From NCBI GenBank assembly GCA_019925095.2, contig CM034390.1:2963501-3027500 (forward strand): DNA of 64,000 nt, given 5' to 3'. The stretch is from Dendrolimus kikuchii. Taxonomy: Eukaryota > Arthropoda > Insecta > Lepidoptera > Lasiocampidae. This document shows positions 54,152-64,000 of the stretch, piece by piece (position 1 is the stretch's first letter; each line of letters starts with the position of its first letter). The notes under the pieces were generated by a model that saw nothing but the letters and a program-made list of their open reading frames with translations, had not been told where the DNA came from and did not search any database. The position numbers were made by a program, and so were the translations under genes.

Positions 54152-56117
54152 AACATATATATATATATATCAATTAATCTTATTTATGATAATTTCTAAA
54201 TTATGCGCTGTTATAATAATTTGAACTAAAAATACCGCTTAATTATTATTTATTGCATTGTTTACGAAGTCTGAGGAGTTCGACCACTTTTCCTGTGCTG
54301 CGAGCGTGAAGTGTTTCTCGGACGAGAAATTAAAAACAAACCGCATTGCGTTCTACGTCGTTCTAATCAAACAGATACAACCGGACACGCACCTGCGACG
54401 TGCTCTCTCGGCCTGTAAAATGTTGCTATATTTTTAACTTCCTTTTTTATTTTATTTTATTCACTATACCTTAAAGAGACACATTCACCAACTTACAGGG
54501 CAGTCCTGCGGTAGGCAGAGCTTGCAGGATTCGAGGCAGTTATCATCCAACATTTACAATCCTGCGCGGTGGACCGCCATGCAGGATAGCGAACGAGTAT
54601 CTTACCGCTTCAACTGGGATAATGTTATGGTTATAGGTCGTTTCGGGCAGATGTAGCGACGGGTTTAATGCGTTATTTGTGACGCGTATTGATATTGTCG
54701 TTAATGACGTGAAATATTAACAGATAATGTAGCTATTCATTAGCGGCATTATTGTTAACGCTATATATAAGGCGCATTTGGCCACAGTCAATAATCCTAC
54801 AAATTGACCCAGATGGAGCCCGAGCATTAAAATAACTTTACTGGCAATGCTTTAACACAATGTGGTGACCGATATATTTTTAAGTAAATAAAGTGGTGTT
54901 GTTTCAATAGATCTTGTTTGCATACCATGCGTAAGGTCAATATAGGAACAAAGCCTAGGTACATGTCCATTTATATATTAAACAATCCTTTTGAAATATC
55001 TTACACATAATAATAATCTTGATTTATCAAGTATTTACAGAATAAGAAAGCTTACTTAAATTTGACTGAAAAAGCTTAATTCTCTCGAGAAAGTGACACA
55101 AAAAATGTAAGCACTCATAGGATTATAAAATAAATATAATAATAATATACAGACACGGCTGCAAGTGTGTTATGACGAACAATCAGACCTTCCGTGCTAG
55201 TTTATTGTTGTTATCATAACAAACGGGGCCTTTGCCCTGTAGACGTGCAAAAAGCGTTTCACAAGGTCGATAGCGCTGTAATGTGATTCGCGAGCATACT
55301 TATAAAATATTGGAGCACTTTTTGCTATCGCTCACGACCTACAATTGGTACATAATAATATGTAAAGAATTTCAGTTTTTCATAATTTGTCAGGTCATTG
55401 CCTGACAAAAACATTTATATCGAAAATCGATCGAAATAACACAATAATCTGAAACATTAATCAAAGTTTATTACATTTACAATATTAAATATAGCACACT
55501 AATACACAGAAATATCGGGACAACTCCAGGAGTTCCATCCACGACTGTCAGGTGTCGAGCAGAAATTGACCGCCAAGAATGTTGCGCCTATTAAGCAGTA
55601 ATTGTGCACCACAATATGTCTACCCCGCGTCTAAGCCTGCTTCAGACAGCCCTCACCCTGCCTGAACAGCCTGTATTAAAGGTCATCAAGGCGCGCCAAA
55701 GTGACACCATCCAATGATGCATTGGCGCTATTTTAGTTTCACTTCCTTCATAGACTCAACTTCTGCCATCCATATCAACCTCCGACATCCGGTTATTCGA
55801 ATTCGGACATTTGTTCGCTTGATAAAAAATACAGTAGATGTTCGAAATAGCTCGTTTAATTCTCACTATTTACTTACATTTTCGCAAACTAGACAAAGGA
55901 TTTATAATTTGAAATAAAACTCGTAACACAGCTGTGGCAGAACAAAGTCTCGATATATGTAGCAGTTATTCTCTCTTTCAGGGATTTTTTGTAGTTAGTT
56001 AATGCTTTTTTAAACGTTCAAATAACTCGTCTTGTTTTCTCAGTTCAAATTTTAGTTTCTCAGACATTTTACGTCGAATTTACACTGATTTAGTTTACAC
56101 TCCCGGGTTTCGGCACC
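54152..56117. other. No gene recognised
   Basis: An AT dinucleotide run lies at 54154-54170. The interval 54500-54620 (GGCAGTCCTGCGGTAGGCAG and GCGGTGGACCGCCATGCAGG) is GC-richer and may be an unnamed repeat. 55500-55700 is also GC-richer. No coding motif was seen. Confidence 0.3.
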
Positions 56118-56153
56118 AGTTCCCCGCAAGGGAACTGGCGTGAAGTTATGTAT
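56118..56153 (+). mobile_element. Minimal RTE-t fragment, 3' end only
   Basis: Only the last 36 bases (CCCGCAAGGGAACTGGCGTG then AAGTTATGTATG) are present. The bases just before it, CCAGTTCC, are the complement of GGAACTGG within it, giving a small hairpin. Confidence 0.75.
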
Positions 56154-56562
56154 GATAAAAAATATGTCTTCGACATCCGGTTATATGACTTTCGACATCC
56201 GTTTACTTCTTAAAAGAATACTCTATACCCGGTTATTGACTACTTCTGTCATATGGTTATTCTATAATAACAATCATGACTCCGACACACTTAAAACTTT
56301 AAGAAAAACAAGATGTTTTATTTTCATTTTTGCGGTGTCCGTTTAGATACTTACATTTTATTTAGACAACCTTTGGGAAATACTTTGTTATTAATAAATA
56401 AATGCTACATAAAACATATTTCAACGAGAGTGAGTTTGTTTGTTAAGCAATAGTGGTCCAACAAATTTCAGTGCAATTAGGTATATATTTCTATTTATGG
56501 TCGCCTGACCTAATTATATCGTTTCAAAATATAAGAAATTGCCTATTTGATAATAATACAGA
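56154..56562. other. AT-rich DNA, no feature seen
   Basis: CTTCGACATCCGGTTAT-type words recur near 55780, 56166 and 56190 and may be a short local repeat. Nothing else. Confidence 0.3.
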
Positions 56563-56576
56563 TATAACCTTTACTA

Positions 56577-56723
56577 CTTTTAGATAGAACAGACGAGCTT
56601 GCATGACAAGAGTTATGAATGTCAAAGAAGCAAGTGAGGTGTGTAAGAATAAGCCTAAATGGTACTCTGTTGTTCGTGCCTACCCCGCAAGGGAACTGGC
56701 GTGAAGTTATGTATGTATGTATG
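56577..56723 (+). mobile_element. RTE-t fragment with 14-bp TSD
   Basis: Encodes only the last ~38 residues plus the TATG tail. TATAACCTTTACTA lies at 56563-56576 and 56724-56737; about nine extra bases (CTTTTAGAT) follow the left duplication. Confidence 0.85.
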
Positions 56724-56737
56724 TATAACCTTTACTA

Positions 56738-57545
56738 TCATTTTAACCAAAAATTGTTTGTAGTGATATGTTTAATTTGTAGTTTTACGAATTTTTTTTT
56801 ATTAAATTGACTTCCTTATATACTTACCAAAGTGGAGACATAATTTACAATCTTATCAGTATTGAAATTATTAATAGGCGGCATTTATTGATAAAACAGG
56901 CTTGCAAAATTTATTTAAGTAGTGTTTTTGAAAGTACGATTTACACTTGTTAATAAACTGTTCAATTTTTATCAAAAAAATTACTTGTATCACTTAGTGT
57001 AATAATTTTTCATAATAATAAAACATCAAAATGAAATATAATTTAAATATTTTTTATATATTGTCAATTATTTCAAGTTGTTTAATTTATCAAACTCACT
57101 TAATGGGAGAAGGGGCTAAGTGACTTCAAATAGGAACAATTTTTTTTTTATTTTACCGACTTGATTCTGCAAATAGGAATAAACATATAATAATTATTAC
57201 AAGCTTTTATTTAACTTGCAATGGATGTATGTATGTAAGTTCGGGTGGAACCTTGCAAGTTAAATTTGACCAACTTCCCGGATTCCGATTGAGCTGAAAT
57301 TTTGCACGCATATGTATATCGCGTGACAATGCAATAATATAGTACCATGGAGCTGATCTGATAATGGAGTCGGAAGGTGGCCATAGGAACTCCTGTACTA
57401 AACAACTAAACTAGATAGACCCGTCGTGTTTGGGCTCGTTTTACTTCTCTTGGCTAGCACTCTGCTGCTACATGATATCCAGGATCTCAAAAGCTTGTAT
57501 TTAAAAAAGTTTATTATAACAGTACATAGATATCTCACAGCTGGG
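56738..57545. other. AT-rich DNA with one possible repeat
   Basis: 57224-57420 (GTTCGGGTGGAACCTTGCAA, CGATTGAGCTGAAATTTTGC) reads like a dispersed non-coding repeat, perhaps Helitron-like, but has no second copy here to prove it. Confidence 0.3.
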
Positions 57546-57786
57546 CTCAGGCCTCGTATTTATATAGGGGAACGGATATTATACCACGCCACGCTCGCCC
57601 AAGGCTTTTTGGCGGTTTGAAACATCGGTTATTTCGATGTACAGTTTCATCACGATGTTTTCCTTTGCCGTTAGCACGTGGTTCTTATAACAATGTGCAC
57701 ATTAGGTCAAAAAACTGCCTTAGTGTTGCATGCTGTCCGGATAGAATTCAAACACGCAACCTTTGAGTTTAGGATGCGTAAATAAA
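57546..57786 (-). repeat. tRNA-derived SINE, family T2
   Basis: Collinear with 655-926 through TCATCACGATGTTTTCCTTT and CACATTAGGTCAAAAAACTG. The tRNA-like head is cut short at about 57786. Confidence 0.6.
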
Positions 57787-57941
57787 TGTATGTATACATA
57801 CAATACGTCGCGTTAGTCTTATGTGTAATATGCGATTTATATGTAGAGGTTATGAATTATAAGTCAAATTAATTACATTATACCAAATAAAACAGACCAT
57901 TGCCTATTAAAAATACAATAAGCCATTTTGTAGATGATCTC

Positions 57942-58173
57942 GCCAGGTGGTAGGGTATTTGCCCGACTGGATGGCTACCACCTCTGGTTTAAAGTATGCC
58001 GCCATAACAACCTTGAGTTGTGTTCCGGCATTAGTGACTAGGTTCCAGTCTCCCTTAATAGAGCAGCAGCGCATTTGTAGCACCTTTGGTGTTGCAAATG
58101 TCCATAGGCGACGGTAACCGCTTTCCATCAGGCCGTCTGCCTGTCTGCTGAACTCCTGCAATAAAAAAAAAAA
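57942..58173 (+). repeat. P310 poly(A) retroelement, 5'-truncated
   Basis: Starts at GCCAGGTGGTAGGGTATTTG, ends CTCCTGCAATAAAAAAAAAA. A CAAGTGG deletion is present in the ATCAGGCCGTCTGCC word. Confidence 0.8.
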
Positions 58174-58797
58174 CAGATCAACTGCTTTTCCCGACAAACG
58201 GAATCGGTATGGAATACGATGCAACATTTTAGCCGCTCCAGTAGCAGTCCGCGCAGGTGTGTGCATATCGTTAACCCGGGCCGATTATTGTACGATTAGT
58301 GGCTCGTTATACGGGCATTACCGTCTTAGATAACGCCTTGCACTATTAAAAATATATTAATTTATCGCCGCACTGACCGATAGCCGGATGATGTGTGACT
58401 AAAAGTTAAAACATGTTATTCAATCATTCCCGATGGCGGGGAGAGGCGTATCAAGCTGCTTGAAACGTCATTCTTTAGTTGAAAATCTGTACAGGTGTTA
58501 TCTTATCTACTTTAGATACTAACACAAATACAAGTATAAGCGAAGCCTATGTGCACAAAAGCGTCAAATGAAGTAAAGCACTTAAAAAGATCCTTTCTGG
58601 CGTTATTGTAAACCAAACATCCATTAAAACTTTCGCCTTTATAATAATAATAGTATAGTAATGTAAAGTATGGTATACACATGGTTTGCGTCTGTGTGGT
58701 TAGTAGTATTATATTCATTGGAAATTATTCCATATTTATCCGTACTAAACCGATTATTTAATACGATGTTCTCGTAACGCACTGCGGCGCGATCCTA
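58174..58797. other. No gene recognised
   Basis: Mixed DNA with no motif. Patches near 58200-58280 are slightly GC-richer. Confidence 0.3.
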
Positions 58798-58903
58798 TTC
58801 CGAAATCGACTCGGCCGGTTCCAAAATCAAATCAGCCGGCTCCAAAATAGACTTAGTCGGTTCCAAAATCGACTCAATCGGTTCCAAAATTAACTCAGCC
58901 GGC
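58798..58903 (+). repeat. 21-bp minisatellite, five units
   Basis: Units of CCAAAATCGACTCAATCGGTT type repeat five times with substitutions. Because 21 is a multiple of three the plus strand stays open as a heptapeptide repeat, for example SKIDSIG and SKINSAG. No host gene is identified. Confidence 0.8.
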
Positions 58904-58941
58904 TTCACTCTAAGAACTCGGGGCTCAGTCTACCTATTTTT

Positions 58942-59831
58942 AACCGACTTCAAAAAGGACGGGGTTCTCAATTTGATTGGTATTTTTTTATGTATGTACA
59001 CCAATTACGCTGAGATTTTTGATCGAAATTACGTGATTCTTCTTTAGTTTGATGCGGAATACTTGCCATTTGGTCCCATAAAAATATAACATAGTTTGAC
59101 CCAGTAGTTTTCATTTTGTGAACATTTTTTTATGAAAATTTTCCGTTCCTGTTTCATGGGACCTATATTTTTTAAGGCCCACGGCACCTTTCGTAGGCCT
59201 ACCCATAGCTAGATACTAAAAAGTAACAAATAAAAAAAAACGAGAAAACCGACTTCAAAATCTAAAGAAGTATAAAATAACTTAATAAAGATTTTTGACT
59301 AAGAATTTATTTAGTTTATTAAGAGACAAAATAATATAAAATTTTCTACACCTTGAAGTCGGTGCTAAGTACATACATACATACATACATAACTTCACGC
59401 CAGTTCCCTTGCGGGGTAGGCACGAACAACAGAGCGCCATTTAGGCTTATTCTTACACACCTCACTTGCTTCTTTGACATTCATAACTCTTGTCATGCAT
59501 GCTCGTCTGTTCTTAAGGCTCCTAACATCACCTTCTGCTAGTACACGATCAATTTGATCATGGAAAGTGTGTCGTGGCCTTCCACGACTTCTGCATCCAT
59601 CCACTTTTGCATTGTATATCTGTTTATGGTGGTGCTAAGTAAACCATAAAAAATTACAATATTTTGCAACATTTTGTTGTTATAGCAACTTTTATGGTTT
59701 CCTCGGCACCTACTTCAAGATGTAGGATTTTTTTTATTATTTTGTCTCTTAATAAACTAAATAAATTCTTAGTTAAAAATCATAATTAAGTTAGTTTATA
59801 TATTTTAGTTTTTGAAGACGGTTTTTTTAAA
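58942..59831. mobile_element. Foldback element with AACCGACTTC ends, RTE-t inside
   Basis: The outer left end TTAACCGACTTCAAAAAGG pairs with the right end TTTTTGAAGACGGTTTT. Inner arms at about 59246-59371 and 59700-59831 form a ~125-bp imperfect inverted repeat (TTTATTTAGTTTATTAAGAG in one, its complement in the other). An RTE-t copy (59372-59630) sits at the end of the left inner arm. The left part matches the complement of 30250-30463. Confidence 0.65.
59372..59630 (-). mobile_element. RTE-t fragment with 11-bp TSD
   Basis: GGTGCTAAGTA lies at 59361-59371 and 59631-59641. The foldback copy at 30064-30090 has the unoccupied site GGTGCGAAGTAAAACAT, confirming the insertion. Confidence 0.9.
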
Positions 59832-60524
59832 CGAAGTTTTTTTTTATGTACGTCTTGAGTTTTGATTCAACTGTTGTTACAAATGTGTATATTTCAAGCG
59901 TTGCAAAGACCTTCTCACATTTATTTATCTATAAACTGCCTACAGTTAGCTTAGGTTGCCTAAGCATGGGGTCCCCCTCGATCCACTTTACGGCCGACAT
60001 TCGAATGGTTTTAACTGCCTTTTAGTAGTGCTTAGGGAACATTAAAACAGTTGTTAAGTTAACGAGACACTTTTATAATTTTTACGGTGTCGTTACGCTG
60101 TTATGATATAAATAAATGACATTATCATTGTCTAGTTACGATCTTACTTCTTACAAAATTATATATGCAATATTATAAAATGTTTCTTGTTGGTTTATAA
60201 ACTAGTAACAAACATTCTAGTTTTGTTTTTGGATAGTGTTAGTATTGGATTTGAATTGGATAGCGTGCGATATAAATCGAAGTGAAGCCAATTGATAAAT
60301 TGTGATGTAAACCCGACAGTTCTATCATAGATAACAAAATCCTTGTATTTATAGGCCATCTCCAGTCAGGATCCAACGGAACTTAAAGAAAACTGTTACT
60401 TCAAACTAATATTATGATAAGAACGCAACTTTAAGGAGCAAAGTTAAATTTTACATTGTTAGAGGAGAAGCAAATGTTTTACCATTAATTTTGAATAACT
60501 TCCAAACCTTTGAATATTGTACAA
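59832..60524. other. AT-rich DNA, no feature seen
   Basis: No coding or repeat match was recognised. Confidence 0.4.
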
Positions 60525-60735
60525 AATTATTACAGCTAGGCATGTTGCTGAAGTGTTTCTTGCGCCGCTTCTTCGCTTCAAGCATAGAAAGTAGATAAGG
60601 GATAAAGTAAATATAAGCAATAAACAAAACATTTTTTTTGAATTTGACATTACTCATTGACAGTTGACATCTTTATCTTCCGTGATTACGGCTATTGAAA
60701 ATTGGCCAAAAAGTCGATTTTTTTGAAATGTTATC
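60525..60735 (+). mobile_element. Decayed copy of the 9445-9910 MITE family
   Basis: CAGCTAGGCATGTTGCTGAA, CTTGCGCCGCTTCTTCGCTT and TTGACATCTTTATCTTCCGT match the interior and right side of 9445-9910, ending in a decayed arm (AAAATTGGCCAAAAAGTCG). The left arm is missing. Confidence 0.65.
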
Positions 60736-60784
60736 GTCAAACGTTATGCTTATTTAAATCTACATATTAATAACATTTCTTTAG

Positions 60785-61600
60785 GTGCTAACCAATTATT
60801 TAATCAAATTATGCAAGATCGTTGGCCAGATCACCTCCAATTGTTCAATGACGCATCAAAAATATTGCATAGTGGAGTCATGCAGTGCAACAGTATGGAT
60901 CCGAAAATACAAAATAATTATAAATTTCAAAATTGCGCCCCCCAGGTTTGATTTCATTGAATCACATAGCTCAAGTAAACCGGTCATTCTCACTGATTCC
61001 TTAAGCTCCATTCTAGACATTTTAAAAATATCTTTCCATTCCAAAGATAACTTTGTCAAAATAAAGAAATCACTCTTTCGTTGTCAGTCTTCTGGGCTAG
61101 ATAAAGTATTGGCCTGGATTCTGTTATAGTGCAATCATTGGTATGAGATTGAGGATTGCTGCGCTAATGAACCTATTTGCTCCGGTACTACCAAATACAA
61201 TAAATGTTTCTCCCGTGATATGCGCTCCCTTGCAAGGCCCCAGATGTTTGACACTTTGGATAATGTCTGGCAATGGAACCGACATTGCCGCCCAATTCTT
61301 GGTTCTTCGCCTACAGAAAATTACCAAAGTTCTTGTCAATTATTGTTGCTCTCTGTGTATATCATTGTTGCTCACCAGTATTATTGGCAAAAATAAAAAT
61401 ACGCGATCATTCTATCTGTAAGTGTGGCTTACCCGAAGGTTCACTTCACCACATTTTTCGAATATCCCAAAATTGTTACAACCCGTTACTATATTTTGCC
61501 CAATGACTTTACCCGCCCTGACGACATGAACTTTCTTTTAACCCCAGCTGAGAAGAAACATATATAATTATTAGTTTTTAAGATCAAATAACATATATCT
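60785..61600 (+). pseudogene. I/Jockey-type LINE remnant with RNase H
   Basis: The plus-strand frame 60785-61129 contains SSKPVILTDSLSSILDILK, matching the TDS-S...L block of LINE RNase H domains. In other frames WYEIEDCCANE and, near 61410-61470, HSICKCGLPEGSLHHIFRIS follow; the last is the C-x-C...H-H...C ending of such proteins. Frameshifts separate the blocks, so the copy is dead. The RT part is absent. Confidence 0.6.
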
Positions 61601-62495
61601 ATATTGTAGTTAGTTAGTTTAAGACTGCATCTTATCCAACAGGATCACAGAATTTGATGTAAAATTACCGGTCAAATATTCATCTTTTTTTTTTCTATTT
61701 GCATTTGACATCTTATCATCTACTGTGACTTTGGAAAAATCTAGGTTATTTGCGTTGGCGCCATAGTCCTCAAAATAAAAAACAAACATCAAGATGAAAA
61801 TCAAATAAAACGCCTCACTCAAAACTGTTAGAACAGAGTTTTAATTAAGTGTATACCAGTAGCGATAACTTTTTGAATCAATTTTGAAACTCAACAAAAG
61901 CGATATCCGGAAACTTCTCCGTTTACAATAATTGCCTCTTTATGTAAATTAAACAGATATATAAAATAATGATAATAGACAAGGAATAAAAACAACGTGC
62001 ACGGAGATTAACGCCGGCGTGTACACTGTACATAGTAAACAGCTGATTGTTTATGTAAACGCAAATGACCGGACACAGAACAAAGCATATGGGTACACAA
62101 CGTATCGTGTTCTGGATATTGGTTACTGCTTCGACATGATACGTGGAACTGTATGGATCGAATGAAGATAAATATTGATGAATATGATACTAAGGCCCGT
62201 TTATACATTACTCATAAGTGAACCGATACGGAAGCTTATAATGGTAATCGGGTAAAATTGAAATATTGTGCGAGTATACAACTGCTAGTGCAATCGAACT
62301 GATTTGCAGTAAGTTGAGCGGATTATCAAATGTTTTTTAATAGCCTATATGAAGCACGCAGAGAGCTTTAAGAGCAATTGAAATCTTTTATTACATGCCG
62401 ATGACCTACGAAAAGTAGAGAGAGGCATACGCGCATGACATGGCGCGCCACAAACCGGAGGTATGTCTAGCTTGAGGACCCTAGAGATACTTTCT
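61601..62495. other. No gene recognised
   Basis: The frames at 61619-61822 and 62008-62208 (minus) have no motif. The word TGTTTATGTAAAC at 62047-62059 is a near-palindrome of forkhead-site type, which may be chance. Confidence 0.3.
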
Positions 62496-62760
62496 GATGG
62501 CCGCAATAGGGCGGGACCTCTCGCTTCGTAGCGTCGTAGGCGAGATGCTAATGTAGAAAGGGAGAATGGCGAGAAGGCGGTTGCTTCCTTCTACGAGTAT
62601 GTTATGTCCCAGAAACAGGTGCCCGAAAGACAGCAGGAGGAGGAGCTGGCGGACCCGCAGACAGCGAACAGGCGTCGGAGGCGTAGCTCCCTGCGACGGA
62701 GTGGTGTCGTGTCGAGGTTGAGGACCTCCTTTTGAGGGCATGCCTACAGTATATCTCATG
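62496..62760 (+). pseudogene. R1-clade LINE C-terminal fragment
   Basis: Plus-strand codons give AVASFYEYVMSQKQVPERQQ and an Arg-rich end NRRRRRSSLRRSG. This parallels AVSSFCERVMLAKEEAERER and the Arg-rich tail of the R1-clade protein at 21547, so it is a related but different element. The zinc-finger part is missing. Confidence 0.6.
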
Positions 62761-62841
62761 GCACCTCACAATGATACGGAGGGACGGTGGAAGGTTGTAG
62801 GGAAAACTTACATGTAGCAGTTTGGTGTTTATTACTTTATT

Positions 62842-63149
62842 TACTTTTATCGCTGAAGCACAGCAGACCGGCTGACGGCCCAACTGTGATGGAAAGTGGT
62901 TACCATCGCCTATGAACATTAGCAATATCAGAGATGCTACCAATGTGCTGCCGGCCTTGAAGAAGAAACTGGAACCTGGCCACCGGAACACAATTCAAAG
63001 TTGTTATGGCGGCATACTCTAGACCAAACTGGTAGCCATTCAATCGGGCGAATGCCTTTACCTACTACCTGGCTGTGGGTTGTTTTGTCGCTTCTTAGGA
63101 GAGTTCGCCCCAACGCAGGAATTAGTATTTTTTTCCGTTCCTGCACGGA
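62842..63149 (-). repeat. P310, diverged
   Basis: Plus-strand reading CACAGCAGACCGGCTGACGG through TTTTTCCGTTCCTGCACGGA. Several deletions in the middle. It lies 29 bp from the next RTE-t copy. Confidence 0.7.
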
Positions 63150-63177
63150 AGAGTTTTTTATTAACATAACTATTATA

Positions 63178-63386
63178 CATACATACATAACTTCACGCCA
63201 GTTCCCTTGCGGGGTAGGTACGAACAACAGAGCGGCATTCAGGCTTATTCTTACACACCTCACTTGCTTCTTTGACATTTATAGCTCTTGTCATGCACGC
63301 TCGTCTGTTCTTAAGGCTCCTGACATCACCCTCCGCTAGTACACGATCAATTTGATCATGGAAGGTGTGTCGTGGCCTTACACGAC
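63178..63386 (-). mobile_element. RTE-t fragment
   Basis: Encodes RPRHTFHDQIDRVLAEGDVR to the C-terminus plus TATG units. The word TACATACAT on both sides could be a target duplication but is confounded by the tail. Confidence 0.8.
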
Positions 63387-63704
63387 TACATACATTAAAC
63401 GAGTAAAACGAGGAATTCACTCGTCGCTATACAAAATAAATAAGTCAGCGGCAGTGTGAGGCAGTATGACTTATTTAACTCTGTCAAAAACTTTTAAATT
63501 ATGTAACAGGTCAGTATTGCACACTATATCAAACCGAAAAAAAAATACTTGAAGATCGTACTGAGGACACTTGCAAGTAAATTGCATGTAAACAGCAGTT
63601 TTATAGTGCGCGACAAAATATAGAAGACTATTCAGATTAGCTGCAGAAGAGTGCTCGAGATCTGGTTTTGTTTCAAATGCATCTACGAGTATTAGCTAGA
63701 CTAC
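63387..63704. other. AT-rich DNA, no feature seen
   Basis: Nothing recognisable between the RTE-t and P310 copies. Confidence 0.4.
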
Positions 63705-64000
63705 ATTTTTTTTAATGCAGGAGATCAGCAGACAGGCAGACGGCCCACTTGATGGAAAGCGGTCACCATCGCCTATGGACATTTGCAACACCAAAGGTGC
63801 TACAACTGCGCTGCTGCTCTCTTAAGGGAGACTGGAACCTGGTCAATAATGCCGGAACACAACTCAAGGTTGTTATGGCGACATACTTTAGACCAGGGGT
63901 GGTAGCCATCCAGTCGGGCAAGTGCCCTACCACCTGGCTGTGGGTTGTTAAGTCGCCTCTTACGACAGGCCGCCCGGCCGCAGGAAATTGTATTCTTTCT
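63705..64000 (-). repeat. P310 poly(A) retroelement, cut by window edge
   Basis: The tail side and body are present; the window ends at TGTATTCTTTCT, about 17 bases short of the usual 5' end. It is among the least diverged copies. Confidence 0.85.

Noticed and set aside
61143..61421. 92-codon plus-strand frame as a small protein
   Set aside because: It overlaps in another frame the I/Jockey-type LINE remnant, and it has no motif of its own.
62047..62059. Forkhead-type site TGTTTATGTAAAC
   Set aside because: A single near-palindromic match in AT-rich DNA without an adjoining gene is expected by chance.
13140..63200. Repeated TATG/CATA microsatellites as an array-type system
   Set aside because: Nearly all such runs are the 3' tails of RTE-t copies on one strand or the other; there are no spacers or uniform repeat units of a CRISPR kind.

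Overview
The window is eukaryotic, AT-rich and dominated by transposable-element debris. The mix suggests an insect, most likely a moth or butterfly (Lepidoptera): short Helitrons of the Lep1 type (A|TC...CTAG|T ends), RTE- and R1-clade LINE fragments, tRNA-derived SINEs, maT/mariner remnants, and MITEs with TAA or TTAA target duplications. I saw no bacterial operons, CRISPR array, rRNA or functional tRNA gene. The species cannot be named from the sequence.

Host coding signal is sparse. Two open, GC-richer segments on the minus strand look like exons: 11523-11772, flanked by a good acceptor and a CAG|GTATTC donor, and 6466-6704, which starts at an ATG and ends at a GTATGT donor. Both end after the second base of a codon, so they could be alternative 5' exons of one gene running off the left edge. 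I do not recognise the protein. Nothing else looks like a host gene with any confidence.

Layout. 1-4 kb: SINEs and a 5'-truncated LINE with a long open reverse-transcriptase frame (1499-3934, minus). 4-12 kb: AT-rich DNA, Helitron remnants, the two putative exons and a MITE with perfect 80-bp inverted repeats (9445-9910). 12-21 kb: an R1 3'-UTR insertion, many RTE fragments and a piggyBac-like MITE nested in a Harbinger-like MITE. 21-22.5 kb: the 3' half of an R1-clade LINE. 25-27 kb: a LINE endonuclease remnant and a repeat carrying a 195-bp MITE. 29-32 kb: a foldback element and a mariner pseudogene. 33-39 kb: Helitrons and a Tc1-like element with a SINE inside. 41-54 kb: a dense patch of a 310-bp poly(A) repeat, RTE copies and a maT remnant inside a 3.4-kb inverted-repeat pair. 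56-64 kb: more RTE, SINE, R1 and I/Jockey-type remnants and a second foldback element.

Two families make up much of the repeat content. RTE-t is an RTE-clade LINE: about 19 copies, all 5'-truncated, nearly all ending GTGAAGTTATGTATG(TATG)n, many with 10-14 bp target-site duplications. P310 is a roughly 310-bp poly(A)-tailed retroelement with a sharp 5' end (ATCCGTGCAGGAACGG) and a 3' end CTCCTGCAATAAA plus poly(A); about 20 copies are present and I cannot assign it to a named family. T1 and T2 below are two tRNA-derived SINE families. Several insertions are confirmed inside the window by comparison with an unoccupied paralogous copy of the host repeat.

I found no convincing new biological system. 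The most unusual material is the set of nested elements with internal empty-site proof, the P310 family with its two 5'-extended copies, the phase-matched exon pair and a 21-bp minisatellite kept in an open heptapeptide frame.
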